DNA of 64,000 bases from Paucibacter sediminis (GCF_030254645.1 NZ_CP116346.1:1406001-1470000), one strand, 5' to 3'; numbered from the stretch's first letter, positions 43,807 through 53,490 are shown. Notes: generated from the sequence alone by a model not told the origin. Program-made: numbers and translations.

Positions 43807-46173
43807 ATGAACAAGCTCACCCGCTGGCACCGCCTGGCCCTCGCCCTGGCCGTGCCGGCCCTGCTCATCGCCGCGCTGGACCTGTTTGTCTTCCCATTGC
43901 CACCCGGGGCAAGGCCTGACCCCAGCGGCGCCGGCCAGTCCACCCTGGTGGTGCTGGCCGAGGATGGCACGCCGCTGCGCGCCTGGGCCAGCGAGGACGG
44001 CGCACTGCGCCATGCCATCACGCTGGCCGAGGTGTCGCCGCTCTATCTGCAGACCCTGCAGCATTACGAAGACCGCTGGTTCCGCGTGCACCCGGGCGTG
44101 AACCCCTGGGCGCTGGGCCGGGCCGCCTGGCAATGGGCAAGGCATGGCCGCATCGTCTCGGGCGGCTCCACCCTCACCATGCAAGTGGCACGCCTGCTGG
44201 ACCGCCGCGCCGCCGGCCGCAGCCTCTCAGCCAAGCTGCGCCAGATCCTGCGCGCCCTGCAGCTGGAGCTGCACCTCAGCAAGGACGAGATCCTCACGCT
44301 CTACCTCAACCACGCGCCCATGGGCGGCATGGTGGAGGGCGTGGAGATGGCTGCGCGCGGCTACCTGGGCAAGCCGGCGCGCGAGCTCTCGCAGGCCGAG
44401 GCGGCCCTGCTCACCGCGCTGCCGCAATCGCCCTCGCAGCTGCGCCCCGACCGCGCCCCGGCGCGCGCCCAGGCCGCGCGCGACAAGGTGCTCACCCGCA
44501 TGCAGACCCTGGGCGTGTGGGACGCCGCCAGCATGGCCGACGCCAAGCTCGAGCGCGTGTTCGCCCCGCCGCTGCGCGCCCAATGGCTGGCCCCGCTGGC
44601 GGCCGAGCGGCTGCGGCAGGAGGCCAGGCAGGGCACGCAGCCACCCGGCTCGGTGATACGCAGCACGCTCGACGCCGGCCTGCAGGCGCGCCTGGAGCAG
44701 GTGCTGCTGGACCGCCTCAACACCCTGCCCGAGAAGGTCTCGATCGCCGCCCTGGTGGTGGAGAACCAGACCCTGCAAGTGCGCGGCTACGCCGGCTCGG
44801 CCGACTTCTCCGACCTGCGCCGCGCCGCGCATGTGGACATGGTGCGCGGCCTGCGCTCGCCCGGCTCCACGCTCAAGCCCTTTCTGTACGCGATGGCGCT
44901 GGACCAGGGCCTGATCCATTCCGAGAGCCTGCTGATCGACGCGCCGCAGAACTTCGGCGGTTATGCGCCCGGCAACTTCCAGGCCGATTTCTCCGGCCCG
45001 GTGAGCGTGTCGGAGGCCTTGCAGCGCTCGCTCAATGTGCCGGCGGTGGACCTGCTGGAGCGCCTCGGTCCCGAGCGCTTTGCCGCGCAGCTGCGCCAGG
45101 CCGGCCTGCGCCTGCGCCTGCCCGCCAATGCCAGCCCCAACCTGAGCCTGATCCTGGGCGGCGGCAGCACCAATCTGGAGGAACTGGTGGGCGCCTACAC
45201 CGCGCTGGCGCGCGGCGGCGTGGCCGGTAAACCGCGCCTGCGCGCCGAGCAGCCGCTGGTGGAAACGCGCCTGATGAGCGAAGGCGCCGCCTACATCGTG
45301 CGCGAGATCCTGGAGAGCGGCGGCCGCCCCGGCGCGCCCTTCCGCGAGAGCGAGCAGCGCATCGCCTGGAAGACCGGCACCAGCTTTGGTTTCCGCGATG
45401 CCTGGGCGGTGGGCGTGACCGACCGCTACACCCTGGGCATCTGGATGGGCCGCCCCGACGGCACGCCCAACCCCGGCCACTTCGGCGCCAACAGTTCAGC
45501 CCCGCTGCTGCGCGACCTCGCCGCGGCCCTGGGCCCGCAACAACTGGCCCCGCGCCACGTGCCCGCCAGCGTCAAGCCCGTGCCCATCTGCTGGCCCCTG
45601 GGCCTGGCCGAGGCGAGCACCGCGCCCGCCCATTGCCTGCAACGCCGCCTGGCCTGGACCCTCGAAGGCGCCACCCCGCCCACCTTGCCCGACCGCCTGC
45701 AACCCGGCAGCCTGATCGAGGTGGCCTGGGTGGATGCGCACCGCCAGCAGCGCTTGCGCCCCGATTGCGCGGCGGCCGCGCAGGCCAGCCCCGAGCGCGT
45801 GGAACTGGCCCGCTGGCCCGCCCTGCTGCAACCCTGGATCGAACCCGCCCAGCGCAGCCCTCAAGAGCGCTGGCCCTGGGGGCCCGGCTGCGCGCCGCGC
45901 GCCCCACGCGGCGACGCCTTGCGCATCGTCGGCCTCGAGCCGGGCAGCCAGCTGCGCCCCGCGCCGGGTCAGCACCGCATTGCCCTCAAGCTGCAAGCGG
46001 TGGGCGCGCAGGAAGGGCTAACCTGGCTGCTGAATGGGCAGCTGGTGGGGCAGAGCGAGAAGGCGGGGGCGCCGTTGCTATTGGAGTTGTCGCGCAGTGG
46101 GGAGCAGACGCTGACGGCGATGGATGGGCGGGGGAGGTTTGGGCAGATCAGGTTTTCGGTCGTGAGTTTGTGA
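43807..46173 (+). CDS. pbpC: Penicillin-binding protein 1C
   Basis: About 788 residues. A short cytoplasmic tail and one membrane helix lead into a GT51 transglycosylase domain (HYEDRWFRVHPGVNP with its catalytic Glu; SGGSTLTMQVARLL). The transpeptidase domain has SPGSTLKPFLYAM, with the nucleophile near residue 352, and KTGTSFGFRDAWAVG. A C-terminal BiPBP_C domain ends the protein. PbpC polymerises and possibly cross-links peptidoglycan and is typically paired with alpha-2-macroglobulin. I see no good ribosome site, because the palindromic repeat ends only 17 bases before the start. Confidence 0.94.
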   Translation: MNKLTRWHRLALALAVPALLIAALDLFVFPLPPGARPDPSGAGQSTLVVLAEDGTPLRAWASEDGALRHAITLAEVSPLYLQTLQHYEDRWFRVHPGVNPWALGRAAWQWARHGRIVSGGSTLTMQVARLLDRRAAGRSLSAKLRQILRALQLELHLSKDEILTLYLNHAPMGGMVEGVEMAARGYLGKPARELSQAEAALLTALPQSPSQLRPDRAPARAQAARDKVLTRMQTLGVWDAASMADAKLERVFAPPLRAQWLAPLAAERLRQEARQGTQPPGSVIRSTLDAGLQARLEQVLLDRLNTLPEKVSIAALVVENQTLQVRGYAGSADFSDLRRAAHVDMVRGLRSPGSTLKPFLYAMALDQGLIHSESLLIDAPQNFGGYAPGNFQADFSGPVSVSEALQRSLNVPAVDLLERLGPERFAAQLRQAGLRLRLPANASPNLSLILGGGSTNLEELVGAYTALARGGVAGKPRLRAEQPLVETRLMSEGAAYIVREILESGGRPGAPFRESEQRIAWKTGTSFGFRDAWAVGVTDRYTLGIWMGRPDGTPNPGHFGANSSAPLLRDLAAALGPQQLAPRHVPASVKPVPICWPLGLAEASTAPAHCLQRRLAWTLEGATPPTLPDRLQPGSLIEVAWVDAHRQQRLRPDCAAAAQASPERVELARWPALLQPWIEPAQRSPQERWPWGPGCAPRAPRGDALRIVGLEPGSQLRPAPGQHRIALKLQAVGAQEGLTWLLNGQLVGQSEKAGAPLLLELSRSGEQTLTAMDGRGRFGQIRFSVVSL

Positions 46174-46343
46174 TCGCTTGAGACTGCTGGCGCCATACAT
46201 GTACGACAAAGTCGCTTGGCAGTTTCACGTCGGACGGCCAACGTACGCGCCTCAGACTAAGCGGGGCAGCAGCTCACCCTAAAGCAACGGGCGCACACCA
46301 GAGCCGATCCAGTCCATCCAGTTCAGCCACTTGTCGTCAGGGC

Positions 46344-47480
46344 TCAAGGCTTGGCACAGCCCTCGCCAGCCAGGCGGCCGTTGCGAGCGAGCAAAGCCAA
46401 GCCTGCCAGACCCAAGAGCATCAAGACGTAGGCGCTGGGTTCGGGAACGGCCGTCACCGCCAGCAGATAGCCTCGATACTGTTCAGTCAACACATTGCGG
46501 GCACGACCGACCACGGATCCGCTGTCGTTTATGCCGTTGGCTGTTTCCAGCACCCATCCCGCGCTAGCTAAAGCAGGATCGAGGAAGGTGTTCAAGTCGA
46601 TAGCTTTCGAATCAACCCACAGGGTCGCCCGCCCGGGCATGTTGATGCCTTCGGAGTCACCGACGACTTGGCCGGCATTGTTGATTGCGTTGCCTCGGCT
46701 AAGAGTCATCCCAGCGAGCGGCGGCAAATCAATGGTCGCGGCGCCACTCCAGACGACCCCATGCAAAGTGCCGTCGCCAAGCAGATAGGTAACACCCGTG
46801 ACCTGCCCCAGATTGTTGATGGCCTTGGCCTGCTCGCTCAGGTCCACGCTAAGGAAGCTGGCAGCACCGCCGTTCCAGACGAATGCTCCGTACGGACTGC
46901 CCCCTCCGCTTGCTCCACCTACGATTTGCCCAAGGTCATTAATACCCGTCGCCCAGCTGTTGCCGGCTGGTCCTGAAAAGGACCCAAGATCGGTGATCGT
47001 GGCCCCGTTCCAGACAACTGCATGCCGCGGTGCAAACGGCGCAATATAGGAAGAGCCCACGACCTGCCCGGCGTTGTTGATCGCGTAGGCAAGGCTTGAG
47101 CTAGCGCCGCCCAAGACGCCGAGATCTGTCGCCTGCGTACCGTTCCAAAGCGTGGCCCGCTGCCCAGTATTGCCAGTGAGGAATGCTGCACCTACGACCT
47201 GGCCGGCGTCATTGATGTCGGTCGCCCAACTATCCGTGCCGCCTAGCGTGCCAAGGTCGATCGCAGACGAACCACTCCACCGGGTGGCGCGCCGCTCGAC
47301 ATTGCCAGGGGTATACGCGACGCCGACTATCTGCCCCGCGTTGTTGATGGCTGCAGCAGAACTGAAGCTTCCGCCCAATGTGTCCAGCAACGTTGTGCTG
47401 TACGTAGCGGCCGATGCCATGCTGCCCGTCACAACAAGCGTGGCCGTCAGCGCAAGCCGGCCGTATAGATGCATGCTCAT
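46344..47480 (-). CDS. HAF-repeat PEP-CTERM protein
   Basis: About 378 residues from the ATG at 47480, just after GGGGAAGA; another ATG two codons later is possible. A signal peptide (ends near ASAATY) is followed by eight or so repeats of the form DLGTLGG...AINNAGQVVG, the HAF extracellular repeat, which probably builds a beta-propeller. The C-terminus is AVPEPSAYVLMLLGLAGLAL plus basic residues, a PEP-CTERM signal for exosortase processing. This region is visibly less GC-rich than its surroundings, suggesting a different history. The 170 bases after the stop show nothing I recognise. Confidence 0.88.
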   Translation of the reverse strand: MSMHLYGRLALTATLVVTGSMASAATYSTTLLDTLGGSFSSAAAINNAGQIVGVAYTPGNVERRATRWSGSSAIDLGTLGGTDSWATDINDAGQVVGAAFLTGNTGQRATLWNGTQATDLGVLGGASSSLAYAINNAGQVVGSSYIAPFAPRHAVVWNGATITDLGSFSGPAGNSWATGINDLGQIVGGASGGGSPYGAFVWNGGAASFLSVDLSEQAKAINNLGQVTGVTYLLGDGTLHGVVWSGAATIDLPPLAGMTLSRGNAINNAGQVVGDSEGINMPGRATLWVDSKAIDLNTFLDPALASAGWVLETANGINDSGSVVGRARNVLTEQYRGYLLAVTAVPEPSAYVLMLLGLAGLALLARNGRLAGEGCAKP

Positions 47481-47698
47481 TCTTCCCCCTGGCCTCAACA
47501 CTTGGGTGATCCATATTTCTGGCCGGCATGCTAGCTTGGTGCCACGAGTGACGTGCCTGGGTTCGTCAACATTTCTTTGCTGCTCCCCCGATTTGACGGT
47601 GGCAAAAACCCTGAGCTGCCCAGTTATCTAGACGGGCATGCTGGCTTTGCGGAAATCTACAGGAGCAGCAGGAAGGTCGGCCCTCCCCAGGCACCAGG

Positions 47699-48535
47699 CT
47701 ACTCCCTGCACCCCACCCTGCTCCTCTGCTCCGCCCGCCCCGCCTTGCACATCTCCAGCCAGAAGCTGCGCACAAAGGCCGGGTGGCGGGCGAACAGGTC
47801 CTTGCTGATGGGGGAGTAGTACCAACTCGTCAGCACCGGCGGTGAGAGCTTGCGCAGGCGTGCCGCCACCTCAGCGGGCTGGGTGGCCACCAGCATGTCG
47901 GGCAGGATGGCCACGGCGCTGCGGCCCTGCACGAGCTTGTTGAGCACGTTCTGCGTGTCCAGGCCGTTCTCGGCCGTCCAGTTGCGTTCGGCCACCAGCG
48001 CCCGCAGTGCCGGCACCGGTGCCACGCCAACGCGCATGTCCTCGGGGCCGCGCAGGGTCTGGCCGTCCCAGCTGATCTGCTGCGAGCTCAGGGCGTCCGC
48101 GTAGAGCGAGTAGCTGGAGAGATAGAAACCCAGCTGCGGGTCGACCTGACCGTCCTGTTGCATGGGCAGCGCGCTGATGGCCAGCAGTTCGACGCCCGGG
48201 AAGGCCACGCCCCAGATATCGATCTCGTTGCGCAAGAGCAGTTCACGGCCGCGCGTGATGGGAAAACGCTGCAGCTGCAGCCTTGGCGTGCAGCCGCTCC
48301 TGCTCACGGCCTGGCGTATCCAGTCGATCAGCTTGCCGGCGGGCGGCGCCGATTTATCCTTGCCCAGCAGCAGCGGCGCCAGCTCGTAGTCCAGCACGCC
48401 CACGCGCAGCTCGGCGGGGCAGCGCTGCTGTTGCTGCTGCAGCAGCTGCTGCTCGTCGGCCGCGGCCGCGCCGGCGGCCAGCAGCGGCCACAGGCAAAGC
48501 GCTGCAAAAGAGAAAGACGCGCGGGCTTGGTTCAT
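47699..48535 (-). CDS. Periplasmic solute-binding-like protein (family 3-like)
   Basis: About 278 residues with a signal peptide (ends near GAAAADE). The mature protein starts with a glutamine-rich stretch and then ELRVGVLDYELAPLL, similar to family 3 binding proteins. The second lobe has VAERNWTAENGLDTQNVLNKLVQGRSAVAIL. There is no adjacent permease. It resembles the orphan periplasmic proteins at 36481 and 60234 in size and fold, though the ligand and role are unknown. The gene lies nine bases upstream of no recognisable partner, the following minus-strand region being empty. Confidence 0.75.
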   Translation of the reverse strand: MNQARASFSFAALCLWPLLAAGAAAADEQQLLQQQQQRCPAELRVGVLDYELAPLLLGKDKSAPPAGKLIDWIRQAVSRSGCTPRLQLQRFPITRGRELLLRNEIDIWGVAFPGVELLAISALPMQQDGQVDPQLGFYLSSYSLYADALSSQQISWDGQTLRGPEDMRVGVAPVPALRALVAERNWTAENGLDTQNVLNKLVQGRSAVAILPDMLVATQPAEVAARLRKLSPPVLTSWYYSPISKDLFARHPAFVRSFWLEMCKAGRAEQRSRVGCRE

Positions 48536-48544
48536 GCGGCCTGG

Positions 48545-48766
48545 CTAAGACCGGGAAGACGCCAGATGGTGCGCCACCAAGGCGTTGGCGTGGCCATGCC
48601 CCAGCTTGTGCTCGGTCTTCAGCAGGTTCACCAGCTCCATGTGCTTGAGGCCGCCGGCGGCGCGCAGCACGCTCAGCCAATGCTCGATCGGCTGCCCGTA
48701 GGTCTTCTCGATGGACGGGAAGTAGGAGGCGGGACCTTTGACCTTGGGGGCGGGCGCGTCGGGCAT
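48545..48766 (-). CDS. DUF4287 domain-containing small protein
   Basis: About 73 residues. SYFPSIEKTYGQPIEHWLSVL and HMELVNLLKTEHKLGHGHANALVAHHL, split over most of its length, are the DUF4287 signature. The family is widespread, small and cytoplasmic, with unknown function, and is sometimes fused to DUF5655. It ends nine bases before the start of the periplasmic binding-like gene, so the two could share a transcript. Confidence 0.88.
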   Translation of the reverse strand: MPDAPAPKVKGPASYFPSIEKTYGQPIEHWLSVLRAAGGLKHMELVNLLKTEHKLGHGHANALVAHHLASSRS

Positions 48767-48843
48767 GGGGATGACTCCTAGTCATTCAATGCGATGGCTA
48801 GGCATTCTGCGTCGAAGGCAAGGCTTGCGCCAATAGACATGCG

Positions 48844-49239
48844 TCAGAACCAATAGTCGCCCACACAGCGCCCATCGCGCGGCAGGTCGTCAAACGTGTC
48901 CAGCCCATCAAAGTGGTCGATGGGGATGCGGGCCACCGCCTCCGGCTCGCACAGGCGCAGGTTCACCGCCATGCGGCGGCGGCCCTGCTCGTCGAGCCGC
49001 AGCCCGCGCCAGAAGGCGATGCAGCCGCATTGCGGGCAGAAGTGGAACTCCAGCGCCTTGCCGCGCACGAAGGGCCGGGTCGCGCCGCTGACATGGATGT
49101 CCTCGTTCTCATGGCCATAGGCCCAGAGCACGCCATAGCGGCGGCAGGCGGTGCAGTTGCAGGCGGTGGCGCCCTCGGGCTGGCCGGCCAGGGTCCATGC
49201 CACCGCGCCGCAGAGGCAGCTGCCATTCAAGGTCGTCAT
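48844..49239 (-). CDS. GFA-family (CENP-V/Gfa-like) zinc protein
   Basis: About 131 residues from the ATG at 49239. The zinc-binding pattern of the GFA domain is complete: GSCLCGAVAW at the N-terminus, CNCTACRRYG, and FHFCPQCGCIAFW. Members were named for a proposed glutathione-formaldehyde reaction, but for most of them the activity is unproven. It begins 19 bases after the stop of the flavin-binding split-barrel gene, so both are probably in one operon. Confidence 0.88.
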   Translation of the reverse strand: MTTLNGSCLCGAVAWTLAGQPEGATACNCTACRRYGVLWAYGHENEDIHVSGATRPFVRGKALEFHFCPQCGCIAFWRGLRLDEQGRRRMAVNLRLCEPEAVARIPIDHFDGLDTFDDLPRDGRCVGDYWF

Positions 49240-49258
49240 GATGCGTCCGCTCCGCTCG

Positions 49259-49882
49259 TCAAGGCTTGCCATCATCCAGCCGGTCGCGCGCCGGCAGCGC
49301 ATCGCGGAAGGCATCGAAGCTCTTCCACGCCGGCACCGGCGGGCTGTAGCCGGGCCGCGGCGCGTACACCGAGGGCTCGACCCATTGCAGCTTGTGCAGG
49401 TAGCGCGGGCAGTTGGGAAAGATGCGCGTGGCCGTGATGCGCACCATCAACACCGCGCCCGGGCATTCCGCGCACAAGGGGTCGTCCATGCAGACCTGCG
49501 CGGTGCCGTTGACGCGCAGGCGCTTGGGCGTCTCGAAGTCCACGAACAGCAGGCCGACATGGGGATTCAGCAGCACATTGCCCCAGCTGCGGTACATGCC
49601 GTTGCCGTCGTAGTCGGGCACGGCCAGGGTGTGATCGTCGAGGACGCGCACAAAGCCGGGTAGCCCGCCCTTGTAGGAGCAATCGGGGTGGCCCTCGGCG
49701 TCGGCGCTGGCGATGAAGAACATCGCGCAGCGCTGGATGAAGGCGCGGTCTTCGTCGGTGAAGGCGCTGCGCAGGGTGACCTGCTCGAGGCGGTCGGCGA
49801 TGGCGCGGGTGTCGCGCGCCTCCTGCAGCTGCCGCATGCCGGGGTGAAAGAAAGACATCGGATGCTTGGCCGCCGTCGTCAT
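49259..49882 (-). CDS. Pyridoxamine 5'-phosphate oxidase-like (FMN split-barrel) protein
   Basis: About 207 residues from the ATG at 49882, preceded by GAGGCAGG. The split-barrel core is seen in FFIASADAEGHPDCSYKGGLPGF..., VPDYDGNGMYRSWGNVLLNPHVGLLFVDF and LRVNGTAQV (shown in pieces), which would bind FMN. This branch is close to PPOX-class flavoproteins that reduce or oxidise small molecules, and it is not the vitamin B6 enzyme PdxH. The substrate is unknown. It is the first gene of the pair with the GFA protein. Confidence 0.85.
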   Translation of the reverse strand: MTTAAKHPMSFFHPGMRQLQEARDTRAIADRLEQVTLRSAFTDEDRAFIQRCAMFFIASADAEGHPDCSYKGGLPGFVRVLDDHTLAVPDYDGNGMYRSWGNVLLNPHVGLLFVDFETPKRLRVNGTAQVCMDDPLCAECPGAVLMVRITATRIFPNCPRYLHKLQWVEPSVYAPRPGYSPPVPAWKSFDAFRDALPARDRLDDGKP

Positions 49883-49971
49883 CGTCCTGCCTCACGATCG
49901 AAGCGCGCGGGCAAGACCGCCCGCCAGGGCATTCTGTGCCCGGGCGGGCGCCTCGCCAAGCACGGCGCAAT

Positions 49972-50511
49972 TCAGCTGGCGCTGGCCACGCTGGCGTAGG
50001 CCTGCAGCGCAGCCGTCACCTCGGGGTTGGGGCTCGTGCTGCTGCTGCCTGCGGCGGCGGCCTCTGCAGGTGCGGGCGCGGGTGCGGGCTCCGGTGCCGG
50101 CGGTGGCGGCGCGGCCTCGGTCTCGCCCTTGAACTTGGCAACGCCCTTGGCCTTGCCATGGCTCTCGGCGGCGACCATGGAGGCCAGGGCCGCCTTGAAC
50201 TCGGCTTCGCTGAGCTGGCCGTCGCCATCGGCATCCATGCGCTCGAAGAGCTGCTGCGCGCGCTCGTTCTGCTTGGCATGGGCGGCCGCGGCGGCGCGCG
50301 CGCCGGCCGGCGAGATGCGCACGAAATCCGTGGCCTCGAGATAGCCCTTGGCGTCGCGGTCGAGTCGGCCAAACAGCTGCTCGGCGCTGAGGCGGTTCAG
50401 CGGCCGGTTGTTGGCCGTGCTGATGCGGCTCGGGGTGCCGCTCCCTTCGGTGCTGGTACTGACGCTGGTACTGGTGCTGCGGTAGGGCGACAGGGCGCTG
50501 CTCGTCATCAT
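49972..50511 (-). CDS. EF-hand domain protein
   Basis: About 179 residues from the ATG at 50511, with AAGGAG nine bases upstream. A Ser/Thr-rich N-terminus is followed by a degenerate EF-hand (DRDAKGYLEATDF) and a canonical calcium loop DADGDGQLSEAEF. The next 55 residues are an Ala/Pro/Glu-rich linker and a short helical tail. There is no signal peptide, so it should act in the cytoplasm or leave by another route. It may sense calcium, but no partner can be inferred. Confidence 0.85.
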   Translation of the reverse strand: MMTSSALSPYRSTSTSVSTSTEGSGTPSRISTANNRPLNRLSAEQLFGRLDRDAKGYLEATDFVRISPAGARAAAAAHAKQNERAQQLFERMDADGDGQLSEAEFKAALASMVAAESHGKAKGVAKFKGETEAAPPPPAPEPAPAPAPAEAAAAGSSSTSPNPEVTAALQAYASVASAS

Positions 50512-50635
50512 GATGCGTACTCCTTCATGTTGCGCTGGGGGCCATGACTGCATTTCGGCCACACCCGGCAGCGACTGAGAGCCGCCACATGAAACAAACG
50601 TAATAGCCGGCCGCGCCCGGCCGCCGCTCCGCCCC

Positions 50636-52186
50636 TCAGCGCACCCGCTTGTAGCGGCTGTAGCCGCCCAGCTCGCGCTCCATGGGGCGCAGCACCAGGG
50701 TGGTGCGAGCCGGTACGGTGACGGTGAGAAAGCCGGCGCTCACCGTGCCCAGCGCCGCGGCGCCGGGTTGGCCGAGCGCGTCGACCATCGGGGTGTCGTC
50801 CATCAGATGGGCGTTGGCGATCATCACCCGCTCGGTGACGGGCTCGGCCCTGGGGTTGGCCAGCACCACCATGGTGTCGAGCGCGCGATCGGTGTAGCGC
50901 TCGAAGGCGAACAGCTGCTCGGCCTCCACCAGGCGGAAGTCGCCGACGCGCAGCGCGCGCTGCTGCTTGCGCAGCGCCACCAGCTGCTTCATCCACAGCA
51001 GCTCGGGGTTGTCGGCGCGCAGCAGCTCCCAGCGCATCGGGCTGCGGTTCTCGGGGTCGGGGCCGCCCGTCATGCCCAGCTCGGCGCCGTAGTAGATATT
51101 GGGCGCGCCGGGCAGGGTGAACTGCAGGGCCTGCACCATGCGGCGCTGGGCGGCATCGGGGAACTGGTTGGCGATGCGCGGGATGTCGTGGTTGTCGATC
51201 ACCATCCAGGACTTCAGCATGGGCTCGATGCCGGCATCGCGCACCAGGCGCTCGGTCATGCGCGCGGCCTTGGGGGCGGAAAGCTCGCCGCCGGCCAGGC
51301 CCAGCACGATCTGGCGCAGGCCGAAGTTCATCACCGCGTCGATGGACTTGAGCCATTCGCCCGGGTAGTTGACGATCTCGCCCACCACCAGCGAGCCGGG
51401 CTTCTGCTGGTGCGCTGCGTCGGTGAGCTCGCGCAGGTAGCGGTGGCCCAGCTCGAAGGCGGTGTCCAGGCGCCAGCCATCGGCGCCGTCGCGCAGATAG
51501 CTGCGCACCACCGAGTCGGGTGCGCCATAGAGGTAGTGGCGCACCGCGGGGTTCTCGAGATTGAGCTCTGGCAGGTTCTGGAAGCCCGTCCAGACGCGCG
51601 CGCCGCCCTCGTACTGCGGGCCGATCGCAAACCAGTCGCGCCAGCGGCTCTTGGGGTTGTTGAAGGCCTCCTGGAACTTGGGCGCGTTGCGGCCCATGTG
51701 GTTGAACACGCCGTCCAGCACCAGCTTCATGCCGCGCTGATGCACCTGCACCGCCAGCTGCCTGAACTCGCGCTGGCTGCCGTACTCGGGCGAGATGGCC
51801 TTGAAGTCGAAGGCGTCGTACTTGTGGTTGGTGTAGGCGAGGTGGATGGGGTTGAGGTAGAGCACGTCGGCGCCCAGCTGCTGGATGTAGTCCAGCTTGG
51901 TGCTGAGGCTTTGCAGGTCGCCGCCCCAGAAGTCCAGCTCCTGGCTGTTGAGCTTGGCATCGGCGAGGTAGACGCCGGGCCGCGCGGGCTCCGACCAATC
52001 GCGCAGGCGCTTGGGCGCGGGGTAGAGCGCGCGCTTGGCCTCCAGATTCGCCGCGGGCACGTAGCGGTCCACCAGCACCTGGTAGACGATGGCGCCGTTG
52101 CGCCAGTCGGCCTCGCGCTGCTCGAAGCTGGCGGCCATGCAGGCGGCCGGCAGGGCGAGCAGCAGGGTCAGATAGGCATGCTTCAT
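50636..52186 (-). CDS. Secreted GH13 alpha-amylase-type glycosidase
   Basis: About 516 residues from the ATG at 52186 with GGAGAC upstream. A signal peptide (ends near CMAAS) indicates export. The (beta/alpha)8 barrel shows all GH13 regions: LVLDGVFNHMG, DGWRLDTAF with nucleophile Asp241, VVGEIVNYPG with acid/base Glu270, and IDNHDIPR with Asp334. A C-terminal beta domain follows. NPIHLAYTNHKYDAFDF near residue 112 is typical of neopullulanase/cyclomaltodextrinase-like members. It should cut alpha-1,4-glucans in the periplasm or medium. An MFS gene lies 50 bases upstream on the same strand. Confidence 0.93.
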   Translation of the reverse strand: MKHAYLTLLLALPAACMAASFEQREADWRNGAIVYQVLVDRYVPAANLEAKRALYPAPKRLRDWSEPARPGVYLADAKLNSQELDFWGGDLQSLSTKLDYIQQLGADVLYLNPIHLAYTNHKYDAFDFKAISPEYGSQREFRQLAVQVHQRGMKLVLDGVFNHMGRNAPKFQEAFNNPKSRWRDWFAIGPQYEGGARVWTGFQNLPELNLENPAVRHYLYGAPDSVVRSYLRDGADGWRLDTAFELGHRYLRELTDAAHQQKPGSLVVGEIVNYPGEWLKSIDAVMNFGLRQIVLGLAGGELSAPKAARMTERLVRDAGIEPMLKSWMVIDNHDIPRIANQFPDAAQRRMVQALQFTLPGAPNIYYGAELGMTGGPDPENRSPMRWELLRADNPELLWMKQLVALRKQQRALRVGDFRLVEAEQLFAFERYTDRALDTMVVLANPRAEPVTERVMIANAHLMDDTPMVDALGQPGAAALGTVSAGFLTVTVPARTTLVLRPMERELGGYSRYKRVR

Positions 52187-52236
52187 GGTCGGTGTCTCCG
52201 GTGTTTCTTTAGCCGCTGTTGAAGCAAGCGGGATGC

Positions 52237-53490
52237 TCAGGCCTGCAGCCCCAGCCGCGATTGCAGGGCCAGGCGCTGACGGTTGAAGTTCCAGCCCACC
52301 AGCAGCACGCCCGCGGCGCCCAGGGCCAGCAGCCAGCTGGTGCCCAGCGCCTCCACCGCCAGCCCGGCCGCGCCCACGCCGAGCGACTGGCCGAGGAAGA
52401 AGCAGGAGGCGAACAGGGCCACCGCGGCGCCGCGGCGCTCGGGCGCCATCTGGGTGGCGCGGGTCTGCAAGGTGTTGTGCATCATGTAGAAGCCCAGGCC
52501 CATCACCAGGCAGGCCGGCATGGCCCACCACCAGCTGGGCGCCAGCGCTACGGCCAGCAGGGCGCCGGCCATCAGCAGCGAGCCCCAGCGCACCAGCGCG
52601 GTCTCGCCCAGGTGCTGCACCAGCTGGCGCGCGCCCAGCGCAAAGCCCAGGCCGCCCAGCGCGAACAGCATCACCAGCGCGCCCACGAAGGAGAGCGCGA
52701 GCGCAAAGCGCTGGTGCAGGTGCGAGGCCACGAAGGCGAAGGCGCCATAGAGGGCCGCGCCCTCGCAGAACACCGCCAGCAGCACCAGGCGCGACCAGGG
52801 GCCCGCCAGCACGGCGCGGAACTCGCGCAACAAGCCGGCCAGCACATGGCCGCGCTGCGGCTGGGTGGCCAGGGCGCTGGCGGGCAGGCCGCGTCGCACC
52901 CATTGCAGCACCAGGGCCACCAGCACGAACAGGCCCGCCACGGCGAAGAAGGGGGTGCGCCAGTCCAGGTGGTCGGCGGTGTAGCCGCCGGCCCAGACGC
53001 CCAGCGCAAAGCCGACGATCTGGCCAATCAGGAAGCGCGCCAGCACGGCCTGGCGGCGCTCGTAGGGCACCACATCGCCGATCCAGGCCATCGCCAGCGG
53101 GATCACCGCCGCCGCGGTGGCGCCGGCCAGCAGGCGCCCCAGCAAGAGGCTGGCATGGCCCTGGGCCAGCGCACAGGCCAGCGAGGTGAGGGCCGAGGCC
53201 ACGCAGGCCCAGCCGACCACACGGTACTTGCCGTAGCGATCGCCCAGCGGCCCGAACAGCAGCTGCGCCAGGCCATAGGCCACCGCGAACACGGTGATGA
53301 CCTGCGAGGCCTGGCCCAGCGTGATGGCGAACTCCTGCGCCAGCCGCGGCAGCAGCGCGTCGGTGAGGCGCAGCGAGATGCCGCTGGCCATGGCGGCAAG
53401 GGCCAGGCCGACGATGGCCAGGGCGGGCACCGGGGGCGAGGCGGCGGGGCGGGAGGAGCCGGTGGAATGGGCCTGGGGCTGCGCGGGCAT
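52237..53490 (-). CDS. MFS transporter
   Basis: About 417 residues with twelve predicted membrane helices. The A-motif between helices 2 and 3 is LLFGPLGDRYGKYRV, and the second half contains APERRGAAVALFASCFFLGQS, as in AraJ/Bcr-type drug-or-sugar exporters of the DHA1 group. The first 20 residues are polar and Pro/Ser-rich. It precedes the amylase gene by 50 bases on the same strand, so export or uptake linked to carbohydrate is possible but unproven. Confidence 0.9.
   Translation of the reverse strand: MPAQPQAHSTGSSRPAASPPVPALAIVGLALAAMASGISLRLTDALLPRLAQEFAITLGQASQVITVFAVAYGLAQLLFGPLGDRYGKYRVVGWACVASALTSLACALAQGHASLLLGRLLAGATAAAVIPLAMAWIGDVVPYERRQAVLARFLIGQIVGFALGVWAGGYTADHLDWRTPFFAVAGLFVLVALVLQWVRRGLPASALATQPQRGHVLAGLLREFRAVLAGPWSRLVLLAVFCEGAALYGAFAFVASHLHQRFALALSFVGALVMLFALGGLGFALGARQLVQHLGETALVRWGSLLMAGALLAVALAPSWWWAMPACLVMGLGFYMMHNTLQTRATQMAPERRGAAVALFASCFFLGQSLGVGAAGLAVEALGTSWLLALGAAGVLLVGWNFNRQRLALQSRLGLQA

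Noticed and set aside
48844-49239. Glutathione-dependent formaldehyde detoxification enzyme
   Set aside because: Only the GFA zinc fold can be supported; no formaldehyde pathway genes are linked and most members lack proven activity.
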